6,722 nucleotides of DNA from Rickettsiaceae bacterium (GCA_030731565.1 JANQTT010000027.1:1-6722); one strand, 5' to 3'. Counted from the stretch's first letter, positions 1 through 6,473 are shown. Numbers and translations: made by a program. Notes: generated from the letters alone by a model not told the origin.

Positions 1-123
1 GCCTTAATTGACATAGAATGCTCTCCCTTGACAGAAGCAATGAATCAGCAAGATAATGAACGCCTTTGCATTGGCATGAGTGATTATGAAGAAATGCAAT
101 CTGATCTTTGCACCATAATGTAA
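1..123 (+). CDS. 3' end of an unidentified protein-coding gene (5' truncated by window)
   Basis: Frame 1 is open from the first base to a TAA at 121-123, giving 40 codons. The residues include a stretch reading LCIGMSDYEEMQSDLCTIM at the C-terminus. Forty sense codons without a stop, rich in GAA, GAT and CAA, in AT-rich DNA favour real coding, and the stop is followed directly by non-coding, T-rich DNA. The three cysteines and acidic character are visible, but I recognise no domain and cannot assign a function. It would be the only plus-strand gene here and converges on the VUT gene. The minus strand is also largely open over this stretch, so the call is not certain. It could also be the tail of a decayed gene. 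Confidence 0.5.
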   Translation, partial: ALIDIECSPLTEAMNQQDNERLCIGMSDYEEMQSDLCTIM

Positions 124-136
124 TCAATCTTTTTTG

Positions 137-152
137 TTTTTTAGCTAAAAAA
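137..152. repeat. 16-bp perfect palindrome in T-rich/A-rich DNA after the plus-strand gene
   Basis: Six T, then AGCT, then six A form a perfect dyad 13 bases after the stop codon of the plus-strand gene. A second T run (130-135) precedes it. It may help end transcription, but there is no GC-rich stem before the T runs, so it is not a classical intrinsic terminator. Confidence 0.3.
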
Positions 153-160
153 TTCTATTA

Positions 161-206
161 GAGCGAACCCACGGATAAGAAATTTAAAAGACGCACAGTA
201 GTAATA
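161..206 (+). repeat. Decayed copy of the core of the 3242-3344 palindromic element
   Basis: This stretch aligns end to end, in the same orientation, with the core of the element at 3242-3344. It starts GAGCGAACCC (against GAGCGAAGCC) and ends GTAGTAATA (identical). The centre is weakly similar and the lengths differ by about one base. The identical boundary words at matching spacing are the argument for homology. The terminal arm of the full element is not recognisable on the left, so this would be a degraded or partial copy. Homology is judged by eye only. Confidence 0.45.
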
Positions 207-244
207 CTTTTAACTGTTATTGACATCAATAACAGTTAAAAGTA
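205..244. repeat. Perfect 18-bp inverted repeat with 4-base loop; possible bidirectional terminator
   Basis: The left arm TACTTTTAACTGTTATTG (205-222) is the exact reverse complement of the right arm CAATAACAGTTAAAAGTA (227-244), with ACAT between them. It lies between two convergent genes, where a two-way transcription stop would be expected. The stem is AT-rich and no T run follows it on either strand, so termination is inferred from position only. It directly follows the decayed repeat at 161-206 and may instead be part of that element. Confidence 0.5.
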
Positions 245-274
245 AGAATATTTATTAAATTATTAGAACTAAAC

Positions 275-340
275 GTAATAATAAAGTAGCGAGGAAAAGA
301 GCGTAAATAATATTTAATTTGACACTTGATATTAAAATGG
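275..340 (+). repeat. Second decayed copy of the right half of the 3242-3344 element
   Basis: From GTAATAATAAAGTAGCGAGG through AGAGCG and TAATATTTAAT to AATGG at 336-340, the sequence follows the order of words in 3289-3342 (ATAATAAATAAGCGGGG, ATAGCG, TAATATTTGAT, GAATGG). There is an apparent insertion of a few bases before the end. No left arm is visible. A perfect 12-bp palindrome, GCAATATATTGC (340-351), directly abuts the end. Similarity was judged by eye. Confidence 0.45.
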
Positions 341-378
341 CAATATATTGCATCTTATTCAGATATGACGAATTAAGT

Positions 379-939
379 TTAGTTATTTAACTTAAAATCA
401 AAACTTTGCAATTCCTTTTTGCCTAAAACAGATAGTATAACTTTAATTGCTGCTAATATAACAAATGCATATAAGCACTTAAACGATACTTCTTTTAAGA
501 AAATTGAAAAAACTCTAGAAGCTGATACATAGTTTGCAAAATATACTGCCATGAATATCCCATCAATTACAGCCGCAGATACAAGGCCAAGAAAAGTGCT
601 CTTGGTTGTGCCAATTCTACTTTCTAGTGATGATATAGTTTTCATAAGCATTATAGACCCCAGTAATACTGCGAATAGTGAACTTGGAACTAGGTATTCA
701 AAAACTTGTCCACCAATTGAATAATCATAATCACTCAAAAATAGTATATTAATACCAACATATGCTGATACTGTCTGCAATGCTCTTTTGAAACCAAAAG
801 TTTTAAAGATAATATTCACTGTAAGCATCAGTAATGTGTATACAAAAGCGCATGCTGCTATTTTAGTGCAATAATTCAATAGAAACATCAACAAGCCCAT
901 TACTAATACTAATGGCGCATATATTTTATAATTATTCAT
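379..939 (-). CDS. VUT-family membrane protein, probable queuosine-precursor transporter (YhhQ-like)
   Basis: A 186-residue, very hydrophobic protein with about six likely membrane segments (roughly residues 6-23, 27-45, 53-68, 83-102, 114-136 and 154-171). The pattern matches the VUT/YhhQ family as I remember it. A polar-then-FG motif after the second segment (TVNIIFKTFG, residues 40-49) corresponds to ATDLTVRIFG of E. coli YhhQ. A later S-TFLGLVSAAVIDGIFM block (115-130) corresponds to the STLFGNVSDTLAFF region. A late FKCLYA segment (153-158) matches the family's C-terminal K-containing helix. YhhQ imports queuosine precursors (7-cyano/7-aminomethyl-deazaguanine, or queuine in salvaging species) across the inner membrane. 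The protein is somewhat shorter than YhhQ, and Asn42 stands where E. coli has Asp. The start at 937-939 has AGAGG five bases upstream. It lies 93 bases after sucD with no clear terminator between, so read-through is possible. Membrane protein is certain; the family is probable; the substrate is inferred. Confidence 0.6.
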   Translation of the reverse strand: MNNYKIYAPLVLVMGLLMFLLNYCTKIAACAFVYTLLMLTVNIIFKTFGFKRALQTVSAYVGINILFLSDYDYSIGGQVFEYLVPSSLFAVLLGSIMLMKTISSLESRIGTTKSTFLGLVSAAVIDGIFMAVYFANYVSASRVFSIFLKEVSFKCLYAFVILAAIKVILSVLGKKELQSFDFKLNN

Positions 940-1032
940 TACTACCTCTATAATTATATTTTAAAAATCACTCTAAGATAGAAAACGATCACATCTATAA
1001 AGATTAAATATAAAATACTATATGTAAAAAAA

Positions 1033-1905
1033 TTAGCCAAGTAATTTTTGCATTGTTTTTCCAATATCAGATGGAGACTCAGATATCACTACTCCAGCGC
1101 TCTTTAAAGCTTCCAATTTGTCTTCAGCTGACCCTGTGCCTCCAGAAATAATAGCGCCAGCGTGTCCCATTCTTTTTCCTGGAGGGGCAGTAACACCCGC
1201 AATAAACCCGACGATTGGTTTTTTCGTTTTTGACTTTTTAATGAAATCAGCAGCTTCCTCTTCAGCTGTACCACCAATTTCGCCAATCATAATTATAGCT
1301 TCGGTATTATCATCTTTAATAAACAAATCTAAGCAATCAATAAAATTCGTACCATTAATTGGATCGCCGCCAATACCAACACACGTAGATTGCCCTAAAC
1401 CGACTGCGGTTGTTTGAGCTACAGCTTCATATGTCAGTGTACCTGAACGCGAAACAATGCCGACTTTGCCCTTTCTATGGATATGTCCAGGCATAATTCC
1501 GATTTTACACTCTTCCGGAGTGATAACACCTGGGCAATTCGGGCCTATTAATCTAGTTTTTGAGCCTACAAGAGCTCTTTTTACTCTTAGCATATCAATC
1601 ACAGGAATCCCCTCGGTGATACAAATTACTAGATCTAGCTCTGCATCAATCGCTTCTAAAATCGAATCCGCCGCGAATGGAGGTGGCACGTAAATAACAG
1701 AAGCATTCGCTTTTGTTTTATCTACAGCCTCCTGTACGGTATTATATACTGGCAAATTCATGTGCATCTGGCCGCCTTTACCTGGTGTCACACCGCCTAC
1801 CATCTTTGTTCCATATTCAATAGCTTGCAGCGAATGGAAAGTGCCCTGAGAGCCAGTAAACCCCTGGCAAATTACTTTTGTATCTTTATTTATCAATATT
1901 GACAT
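1033..1905 (-). CDS. sucD: Succinyl-CoA synthetase (ADP-forming) subunit alpha
   Basis: A 290-residue alpha subunit of succinyl-CoA synthetase. With SucC it converts succinyl-CoA, phosphate and NDP to succinate, CoA and NTP in the cytosolic TCA cycle. An N-terminal CoA-binding Rossmann domain carries [10 protein letters not shown] (residues 15-24), followed by GGVTPGKGG (37-45). GPNCPG (121-126) and SRSGTLTYE (152-160) are standard family blocks. The phosphorylated catalytic histidine is His248 in [10 protein letters not shown] (243-252). Length equals the usual 290 or so. The frame stays open to an ATG at 1977, which would add 24 residues overlapping the end of sucC. The start at 1903-1905 is preferred because [11 protein letters not shown] is the normal family N-terminus and a GGGAGAG ribosome site lies ten bases upstream. 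It follows sucC by 19 bases and must be co-transcribed with it. All catalytic residues appear intact. Confidence 0.97.
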   Translation of the reverse strand: MSILINKDTKVICQGFTGSQGTFHSLQAIEYGTKMVGGVTPGKGGQMHMNLPVYNTVQEAVDKTKANASVIYVPPPFAADSILEAIDAELDLVICITEGIPVIDMLRVKRALVGSKTRLIGPNCPGVITPEECKIGIMPGHIHRKGKVGIVSRSGTLTYEAVAQTTAVGLGQSTCVGIGGDPINGTNFIDCLDLFIKDDNTEAIIMIGEIGGTAEEEAADFIKKSKTKKPIVGFIAGVTAPPGKRMGHAGAIISGGTGSAEDKLEALKSAGVVISESPSDIGKTMQKLLG

Positions 1906-1915
1906 ATTTACTAAA

Positions 1916-1922
1916 CTCTCCC
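1916..1922 (-). promoter_or_regulatory. Ribosome binding site deciding the sucD start
   Basis: The minus strand reads GGGAGAG in the sucC-sucD gap, ten bases before the ATG at 1903-1905. It supports that start over the in-frame upstream ATG at 1975-1977, which lies inside sucC. Confidence 0.6.
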
Positions 1923-1924
1923 AG

Positions 1925-3082
1925 TTATATTGCTTTAACAATCTTTTCTGCAGCATCGCCAAGATCACTAGCTGCAATTATTTCTAAACCTGAATTTGCG
2001 AGTATATTTTTACCGAGCTCGAAATTGGTACCAGCAAGCCTTACAACTAAAGGAACAGTAACCCCCACTTCTTTAGCTGCCGCAACTATCCCTTCTGCAA
2101 TAACGTCGCAACGCATGATTCCGCCAAAAATATTAACTAGCACTCCTTTAACTGCCTTATCAGAGAGAATAATTTTAAACGCTTCAGTTACCCTCTTTGT
2201 ATCGGCTCCGCCGCCTACATCAAGGAAATTTGCAGGTTCGGCTCCATATAATTTAATAATGTCCATAGTAGCCATGGCAAGTCCTGCACCATTTACCATA
2301 CAACCGATATTACCTTCCATACGAACATAGCTCAAGCCATGTTTGCTTGCCCTTGTCTCTAGAGGATCTTCTTCGTCTTCATCGCGGAGGGCTTCAATTT
2401 CAGGATGTTTAAATAAGCTATTTTCGTCAAAATTCATCTTTGCATCAAGAGCTAATAAATTTCCTTTAGTTGTAACAACAAGTGGATTGATCTCAATTTG
2501 CGAAGCATCAGTAGAAATAAAAGCATCATAAACAGAGTTTACAATTTTTATCATTTGTTTAGCCTGATCTCCAGAGAATCCTAAGCCAAAAGCGAGCGCT
2601 CTACCATGAAATGGTTGCAGGCCGGTTGCAGGATCTACTGAAACTTTAATTATCTTTTCAGGAGTTTTTTCGGCAACGTCTTCAATGTCAACACCACCTT
2701 CTGTCGAAGCCATAAACGTAATCATGCTAGTTGCTCTATCCAAAACCGCGCTAAAATAATATTCTTTTTCTATATCGCAGCCTGACTCTATATAAACTCG
2801 CTTCACAACCTGGCCGCTTGGCCCTGTTTGGTGTGTAACAAGAGTTTTACCAAACATTTCATGAGCATGTTTTCTTGCGTCTTCTTTATCACGAACAACT
2901 TTAACGCCACCCGCTTTTCCTCTACCACCTGCATGGATTTGGGCTTTAACGACATACAAATCTGCGTTAAAACTTTTCATTAGCTGATCTATTTCTTCAG
3001 CTTTTAGCGCAATAATTCCACTTGAAGTTGGAACGCCATATTTATTTAAGACCTGCTTGGCCTGATACTCATGAATATTCAT
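1925..3082 (-). CDS. sucC: Succinyl-CoA synthetase (ADP-forming) subunit beta
   Basis: A 385-residue beta subunit with an ATP-grasp nucleotide-binding N-terminal half and a C-terminal CoA-ligase domain. It begins with the family hallmark [12 protein letters not shown]. The nucleotide-binding block is [16 protein letters not shown] (44-59), with Lys46 and the glycine-rich loop at 52-55. Metal and nucleotide contacts Glu197 and Asn199 (EINP) and Asp213 (ALDAK) fall at the same numbers I recall for E. coli Suc[10 protein letters not shown] (287-294), FGGIMRCD (319-326) and VVRLAGTN (346-353) are conserved C-terminal blocks; the alanine in RLAGTN is, as I recall, common in alphaproteobacteria. 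Length matches the family. No strong ribosome site precedes the ATG at 3080-3082, but the N-terminus is exactly that of the family. First gene of sucCD, with a possible promoter about 50 bases upstream. No lesion seen. Confidence 0.97.
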   Translation of the reverse strand: MNIHEYQAKQVLNKYGVPTSSGIIALKAEEIDQLMKSFNADLYVVKAQIHAGGRGKAGGVKVVRDKEDARKHAHEMFGKTLVTHQTGPSGQVVKRVYIESGCDIEKEYYFSAVLDRATSMITFMASTEGGVDIEDVAEKTPEKIIKVSVDPATGLQPFHGRALAFGLGFSGDQAKQMIKIVNSVYDAFISTDASQIEINPLVVTTKGNLLALDAKMNFDENSLFKHPEIEALRDEDEEDPLETRASKHGLSYVRMEGNIGCMVNGAGLAMATMDIIKLYGAEPANFLDVGGGADTKRVTEAFKIILSDKAVKGVLVNIFGGIMRCDVIAEGIVAAAKEVGVTVPLVVRLAGTNFELGKNILANSGLEIIAASDLGDAAEKIVKAI

Positions 3083-3130
3083 TATTGGTACTAATTTTGG
3101 TTACTTTTTATACTATTGGTTTGATTTCAT

Positions 3131-3158
3131 AATATAGTAATGAGGATACAAAAGTAAA
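3131..3158 (-). promoter_or_regulatory. Possible sigma-70-type promoter for sucCD
   Basis: On the minus strand, TTTACT (3158-3153) and TATATT (3136-3131) are separated by 16 bases. This would start transcription near 3124 and leave a leader of about 40 bases before sucC. The -35 match is partial and AT-rich DNA produces such matches by chance. Its position between a likely transcription unit end and sucC is the main support. Confidence 0.3.
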
Positions 3159-3241
3159 GGAAAAGCCGTAACAAAATATATTACCAACTATTTTTTTATA
3201 AATAAACTGGCCTTTACGACTCTAACTTAATTTATTATATT

Positions 3242-3344
3242 TACCATTTCTTGAGATCAAATAGTACAAGGCGCGAGGAGCGAAGCCTATAATAATAAAT
3301 AAGCGGGGAGATAGCGTAGTAATATTTGATCTCAAGGAATGGTA
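3242..3344. repeat. 103-bp palindromic element with 22-bp terminal inverted repeats (MITE-like or Rickettsia-palindrome-like)
   Basis: The left arm (3242-3263, beginning TACCATTTCTTGAGATCAAA) and right arm (3323-3344, ending CTCAAGGAATGGTA) are inverted copies matching at 21 of 22 positions. They surround a 59-bp core containing GGCGCGAGGAGCGAAGCC (3270-3287, GC-rich unlike its surroundings) and AGCGTAGTAATA. Both ends are TA next to CCATT/AATGG, the form left by IS630/Tc1-type elements that duplicate TA, though TA could equally be part of the arms. The core words resemble the GCGAGGAGCGAAGC interspersed repeats I recall from several bacterial genomes. The right end directly touches the stop codon of the SIMPL gene, so the transcript would fold into a long stem there. 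No T run follows on the minus strand, so it is not a classical terminator. No protein is encoded. Confidence 0.75.
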
Positions 3345-4064
3345 TTAGTCTTTGATTAAAATAGTAGCGTTAACTGTTGTAGAAATTCTACTTTGTCCTG
3401 GAGACGCAACTGGAACTGATTCAGCGCCTGTATTTTTTACCATCATATCCGAGGATTTCATAAGTATAGGGGATGGGTAATAACCATTTGAATCAACATT
3501 GATATTTAACACTTTGATATCGTCTTTTCCTAAAACTTTGGCGACTCGTTTGGCTTTATTCAAAACTTTTTCAACTGATTTTTCCATAAGGGAATCATGA
3601 GTTTCCTCGCTAAGTTCTGGTGATACAACATAACTTAAACCATTTACCGCTAAACCCATAGATTGTAAAATACCAGTTGTTTTCAGTATTTCCATAGAAT
3701 TATTTCCCTTTAGCTGAATCGACTGGCCACCTTTCCATATCGTTTGTCTTTTTTCTCCCTTGTGCGTGCGCGGACTATATTGGTAAACAGAGTAATTTTC
3801 TGTAGATACACTAATTTTGCTCTGTTTTTTTACTTCTGCAAGAGCGCTCTCCATTTTTTTATTTATTTCTTGTTGTACATCTTGAGAGGTTTTACCTTCT
3901 ATTTCAAAGCGTAAATTCACGATTAGAAGGTCTTCCTCAACTTCCGTACTTTCTGAAACAGAAAGGTTTAGATAAGTACCTTTTTTTTCATCATCATCTG
4001 CAAATGCATTTGCACATGAAAACGTCATAGCAAATATTATAAGTGTAAGGAATTTTTTTGCCAT
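3345..4064 (-). CDS. SIMPL (DUF541) domain periplasmic protein
   Basis: A 239-residue exported protein. Residues 1-22 form a Sec signal peptide (KK, then a hydrophobic run LTLIIFAMTF, then SCANAFA with likely cleavage after Ala20 or Ala22). The Cys at 17 lacks a proper lipobox, so lipidation is unlikely. The rest fits SIMPL/DUF541: an early beta-strand block around 31-56, YSVYQYSPR (91-99), KGGQSIQLKG (111-120), and MGLAVNGLSYVVS (136-148). A helix with AKRVAKVLGKDDIKVL (171-186) follows, then the closing P-G-SRISTTVNATILI block (222-237). Family members such as E. coli YggE and Brucella BP26 are periplasmic, with poorly defined roles in envelope or oxidative-stress tolerance. AGAGG lies five bases before the ATG. 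It starts 23 bases after recN, so it is probably in the same transcript. Its stop codon abuts the palindromic element. The specific function is unknown. Confidence 0.85.
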   Translation of the reverse strand: MAKKFLTLIIFAMTFSCANAFADDDEKKGTYLNLSVSESTEVEEDLLIVNLRFEIEGKTSQDVQQEINKKMESALAEVKKQSKISVSTENYSVYQYSPRTHKGEKRQTIWKGGQSIQLKGNNSMEILKTTGILQSMGLAVNGLSYVVSPELSEETHDSLMEKSVEKVLNKAKRVAKVLGKDDIKVLNINVDSNGYYPSPILMKSSDMMVKNTGAESVPVASPGQSRISTTVNATILIKD

Positions 4065-4087
4065 ATTTGCCTCTAGTATTATATATT

Positions 4088-5728
4088 TTAAGTTATTAAT
4101 TCTTTTGCAGCATCGATGCCTGCCTTGGTTATCGTCTTACCGGAAATCATCCTTGCTAGCTCTAGCGATTTTCCTTCTTCTTGTAAAACTCTTACATTAA
4201 CTTGAGTATGATCATCACCTTGTATTTTTTCAACTAAAATATGACTATCTGCTTTGCCAGCAACTTGAGGCTGGTGAGTAATAACAATGATTTGTACAGC
4301 CTTACTCACTAAGTTTAACCTTTGACCAATAGAATCCGCAACAGAACCACTAATTCCGACATCAATTTCATCAAAAATAATGGTATTCTTTGGTGCGCTA
4401 TCAAACAGAGCAACTCTAAATGCCAGCATAAAACGTGATAGCTCGCCGCCGGATGCTATTTTATCTATTGGCGACAAGGACATACCTGGGTTTGTAGAGG
4501 CCGTAAACCTAATTCTATCCATACCATTTGCTGAAAGCTGTTGCTCTTTAGTTTCAAACTCAACCTTAAAAACAGCCTTTTTCATTTCCAGGAAAGCAAG
4601 CTCAGACATTGTCTTTTTTTCGATATTTAAAGCCGCCTTGTTTCTTTTTTCAGATAGTAATTTAGCATGTGTAAGATAGTCACTTTTGCATTTTTTAGCT
4701 TTTGCTTCAAGTTCTGAGCTGTCACTAATTGTCAATTCATGACTATGCAATTTTTCTTTAGATTTATTTAAAAATTCTGGCAAGTCATCAACTGGGACGT
4801 TATGTTTTCTGGCTAGCCCCCTAATTTCGTATAAACGATCATCGATTTCTTCAAGTGAATATTCACTTGAATCATAGTTTCTTATAACACTATTTAGTAA
4901 GCGCTTTGCATCTTCAATTTTATCATAAGCAAGGTCTAGATCGTTATTAACTTGCTCTAATACTTCATTATTTTCAATTTCAGAAAGAGCTTTTTGTGAT
5001 CTGGCAATTATTTGCGAAAACGAGCTTTCTTCAATTTCAGAAATAATGTTATCTAAAAGTTTTATTTCCTTATCTTTATTCTGTAATTTTTTCTTTATAT
5101 CAGCCAATTCATGCTCTTCACCAATTTTCACTTGGGCCTTTTCTAGCTCATCACAAATATATTCAAGGTATTCTTTTTCCTCTTCTATATTAGATTGATT
5201 TTTATCAAACTCTGCTATTTTTTTCTCTAAATTCTGCCATTCTCTATATATTTCGGAAACTTGGTCTTTAAGCTCGTTGAGCTTTCCGTATTCGTCTAGA
5301 ATCTTCATATGCGCGCTTGTATCAAGCAGCAACGTGTGGTTATGTTGCCCGTGCATCTCTACTAGAAGATCAAACAGCTGCGGCAAAAGCTTGGCAGATA
5401 TAATTTGGTCATTGATATAAAACTTTTTCCTGAACTGATTATTTTGTGTACGCTTAACAATAATTTGCTCATCAGTATCTATATCATACGATTTTAAAAA
5501 CTGATTAATTTGTTCATTCACGGTAAACACGCATGAAACCGAACAAGTTTCAGCCCCAGGACGTATAGGATTACCAGGCGATTTTTCGCCAAGGCAAAAT
5601 AAAATTGAAGTTAGTAGTATAGATTTACCAGCACCAGTATCACCTGTTATTACAGTAAAGCCTTCGGAAAAATCTAATTCTAGTTTTTCAATAAGAATAA
5701 AATCTTTTATATGAAGGCTCTGTAACAT
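4088..5728 (-). CDS. recN: DNA repair protein RecN (SMC-like ATPase)
   Basis: A 546-residue SMC-like ATPase of double-strand break repair, close to the roughly 550 of E. coli RecN. The N-terminal head half carries Walker A GDTGAGKS (29-36; Asp30 replaces the usual Glu) and the RecN-type Q-loop region EMHGQHNHTLLL (124-135). A charged coiled-coil stretch runs from about 150 to 385, interrupted in the middle. The C-terminal head half has the ABC signature ASGGELSR (425-432), Walker B TIIFDEID (449-456, catalytic Glu454), D-loop GISG (458-461) and switch histidine THQPQVAG (484-491, His485). All ATPase motifs are intact. The ATG at 5728-5726 follows the bamD stop by 4 bases with only a weak AAAG upstream, so translation is probably coupled to bamD. 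The bamD-recN order is usual in alphaproteobacteria; ligA, often next, is absent here and a SIMPL gene follows instead. Confidence 0.96.
   Translation of the reverse strand: MLQSLHIKDFILIEKLELDFSEGFTVITGDTGAGKSILLTSILFCLGEKSPGNPIRPGAETCSVSCVFTVNEQINQFLKSYDIDTDEQIIVKRTQNNQFRKKFYINDQIISAKLLPQLFDLLVEMHGQHNHTLLLDTSAHMKILDEYGKLNELKDQVSEIYREWQNLEKKIAEFDKNQSNIEEEKEYLEYICDELEKAQVKIGEEHELADIKKKLQNKDKEIKLLDNIISEIEESSFSQIIARSQKALSEIENNEVLEQVNNDLDLAYDKIEDAKRLLNSVIRNYDSSEYSLEEIDDRLYEIRGLARKHNVPVDDLPEFLNKSKEKLHSHELTISDSSELEAKAKKCKSDYLTHAKLLSEKRNKAALNIEKKTMSELAFLEMKKAVFKVEFETKEQQLSANGMDRIRFTASTNPGMSLSPIDKIASGGELSRFMLAFRVALFDSAPKNTIIFDEIDVGISGSVADSIGQRLNLVSKAVQIIVITHQPQVAGKADSHILVEKIQGDDHTQVNVRVLQEEGKSLELARMISGKTITKAGIDAAKELIT
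4850..4871. repeat. 22-bp perfect palindrome inside recN
   Basis: TTCAAGTGAAT is followed directly by its exact reverse complement ATTCACTTGAA, centred between 4860 and 4861. It encodes part of DSSEYSLEEI (residues 286-295) in the coiled-coil region. It could be chance or a protein-binding dyad; nothing else indicates a role. Confidence 0.6.
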
Positions 5729-5732
5729 CGCA

Positions 5733-6473
5733 TTACTTTAATATATTTTTACTTAAAATAGTCCATTCATTTTGTGGATAATTATGCTCTAGAACATTCG
5801 CATATTTTCTGGCCTCTTCAGAAAGTTCTAGCATAAGGTTAGTTTCGACCAATCTGTACAACGCTTCTGGAGCATGAGTTGTTGTATCATATTCTTTAAT
5901 AACTGTTTGGAATCTCTTAATTGCCGCAATTGGATTTTTCTTCTTCAAATAGTAACGACCAACTAACATCTCTTTACCGGCTAAATGATCGTTTACTAAA
6001 TCAATTTTCAATGACGCATCAATCGCATATTTAGAGCCAGGATAACGGCGAATCACCTCTTCTAAACCTTCTTTTGCATACCTTGTTCTTGATTGGTCAA
6101 GCTTTACACTTGATATTTGAACATAATTAGCTAAGGCCTTTAAATAGTAAGCGTACGCAACATCTTTATGCCGTGGATGTAATTTAAGAAAAATATCTAT
6201 AACATCACCAACTTCATCATATTCACCATCTAGATATAATGAATAAGCTTGCATTAATTCTGCATCAGCAGTTATGCTATTTCCAGGATGTTGAAAAAAT
6301 ATTTTTTCAAACGTATTTGCAGCCTTACTATAATTTTTAGCCTCAAGTTCCTTTATTCCTAAATTATATAATTCTTGTGCAGGCACTATTTCATCGGAGT
6401 CTTTAGACTTTGACTGGCACGCAACAAGAGAAACTAGCGCGATAGTAATAAAAAATGATCTGGTAATTTTCAT
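5733..6473 (-). CDS. bamD: Outer membrane protein assembly factor BamD (ComL-type lipoprotein)
   Basis: A 246-residue lipoprotein of the BAM complex, which inserts beta-barrel proteins into the outer membrane from the periplasmic side. The signal peptide ends in the lipobox LVAC (16-19), with Cys19 as the lipidated residue. Tetratricopeptide-type helix pairs follow: AQELYNLGIKELEAKNYSKA (32-51), YSLYLDGEYDEV (78-89) and YYLKALANY (109-117). Next comes the signature stretch RRYPGSKYAIDASL (142-155) leading to VNDHLAGKEMLVGRYYLKK (160-178), and a final repeat around 182-232. YPGSKYA and the LAGKEMLVGRYY block are strongly diagnostic of BamD. Length is typical. No clear ribosome site precedes the ATG at 6471-6473, but the lipoprotein signal starts exactly there. 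First gene of the likely bamD-recN-SIMPL unit. A dyad lies just upstream. In many alphaproteobacteria lpxC precedes bamD; here about 250 bases of repeat-rich non-coding DNA do. Confidence 0.94.
   Translation of the reverse strand: MKITRSFFITIALVSLVACQSKSKDSDEIVPAQELYNLGIKELEAKNYSKAANTFEKIFFQHPGNSITADAELMQAYSLYLDGEYDEVGDVIDIFLKLHPRHKDVAYAYYLKALANYVQISSVKLDQSRTRYAKEGLEEVIRRYPGSKYAIDASLKIDLVNDHLAGKEMLVGRYYLKKKNPIAAIKRFQTVIKEYDTTTHAPEALYRLVETNLMLELSEEARKYANVLEHNYPQNEWTILSKNILK
6291..6310. repeat. 20-bp perfect palindrome inside bamD
   Basis: TTGAAAAAAT is followed by its exact reverse complement ATTTTTTCAA, centred between 6300 and 6301. It encodes FEKIFFQ (residues 55-61). The simple A/T composition makes chance more likely than for the recN palindrome. 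Confidence 0.5.

Noticed and set aside
340..351. GCAATATATTGC palindrome as an intrinsic terminator for the VUT gene
   Set aside because: Once a loop is allowed only four base pairs remain, and the sequence that follows on the minus strand is CATTTTAA, not a proper T run.
940..1032. Terminator or promoter between sucD and the VUT gene
   Set aside because: The minus strand has a run of seven T just after the sucD stop but no stem before it. A TATAAT sits so close to the VUT start that the transcript would begin at its ribosome site. Neither is convincing.
1104..1286. Second minus-strand frame of 60 codons inside sucD
   Set aside because: It overlaps the conserved catalytic region of sucD in another frame, with no independent support.
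1906..1977. In-frame upstream ATG giving a 314-residue SucD
   Set aside because: The extra 24 residues lie over the end of sucC and look nothing like the family N-terminus. The ATG at 1903-1905 has a GGGAGAG site ten bases upstream and starts exactly at the conserved [11 protein letters not shown].
1118..2531. Several plus-strand open frames opposite sucC and sucD
   Set aside because: They are antisense shadows of well-conserved genes, rich in Ser, Pro, Ile and Ala as expected for complements of such codons, with no domain of their own.
3345..4064. SIMPL protein as a lipoprotein because of Cys17
   Set aside because: The residues before the cysteine (MTFS) do not form a lipobox, whereas ANA/AFA just after it is a good ordinary signal peptidase site.
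4380..4679. Plus-strand 99-codon open frame opposite recN
   Set aside because: Antisense to the conserved RecN C-terminal ATPase half; no recognisable motif or ribosome site.
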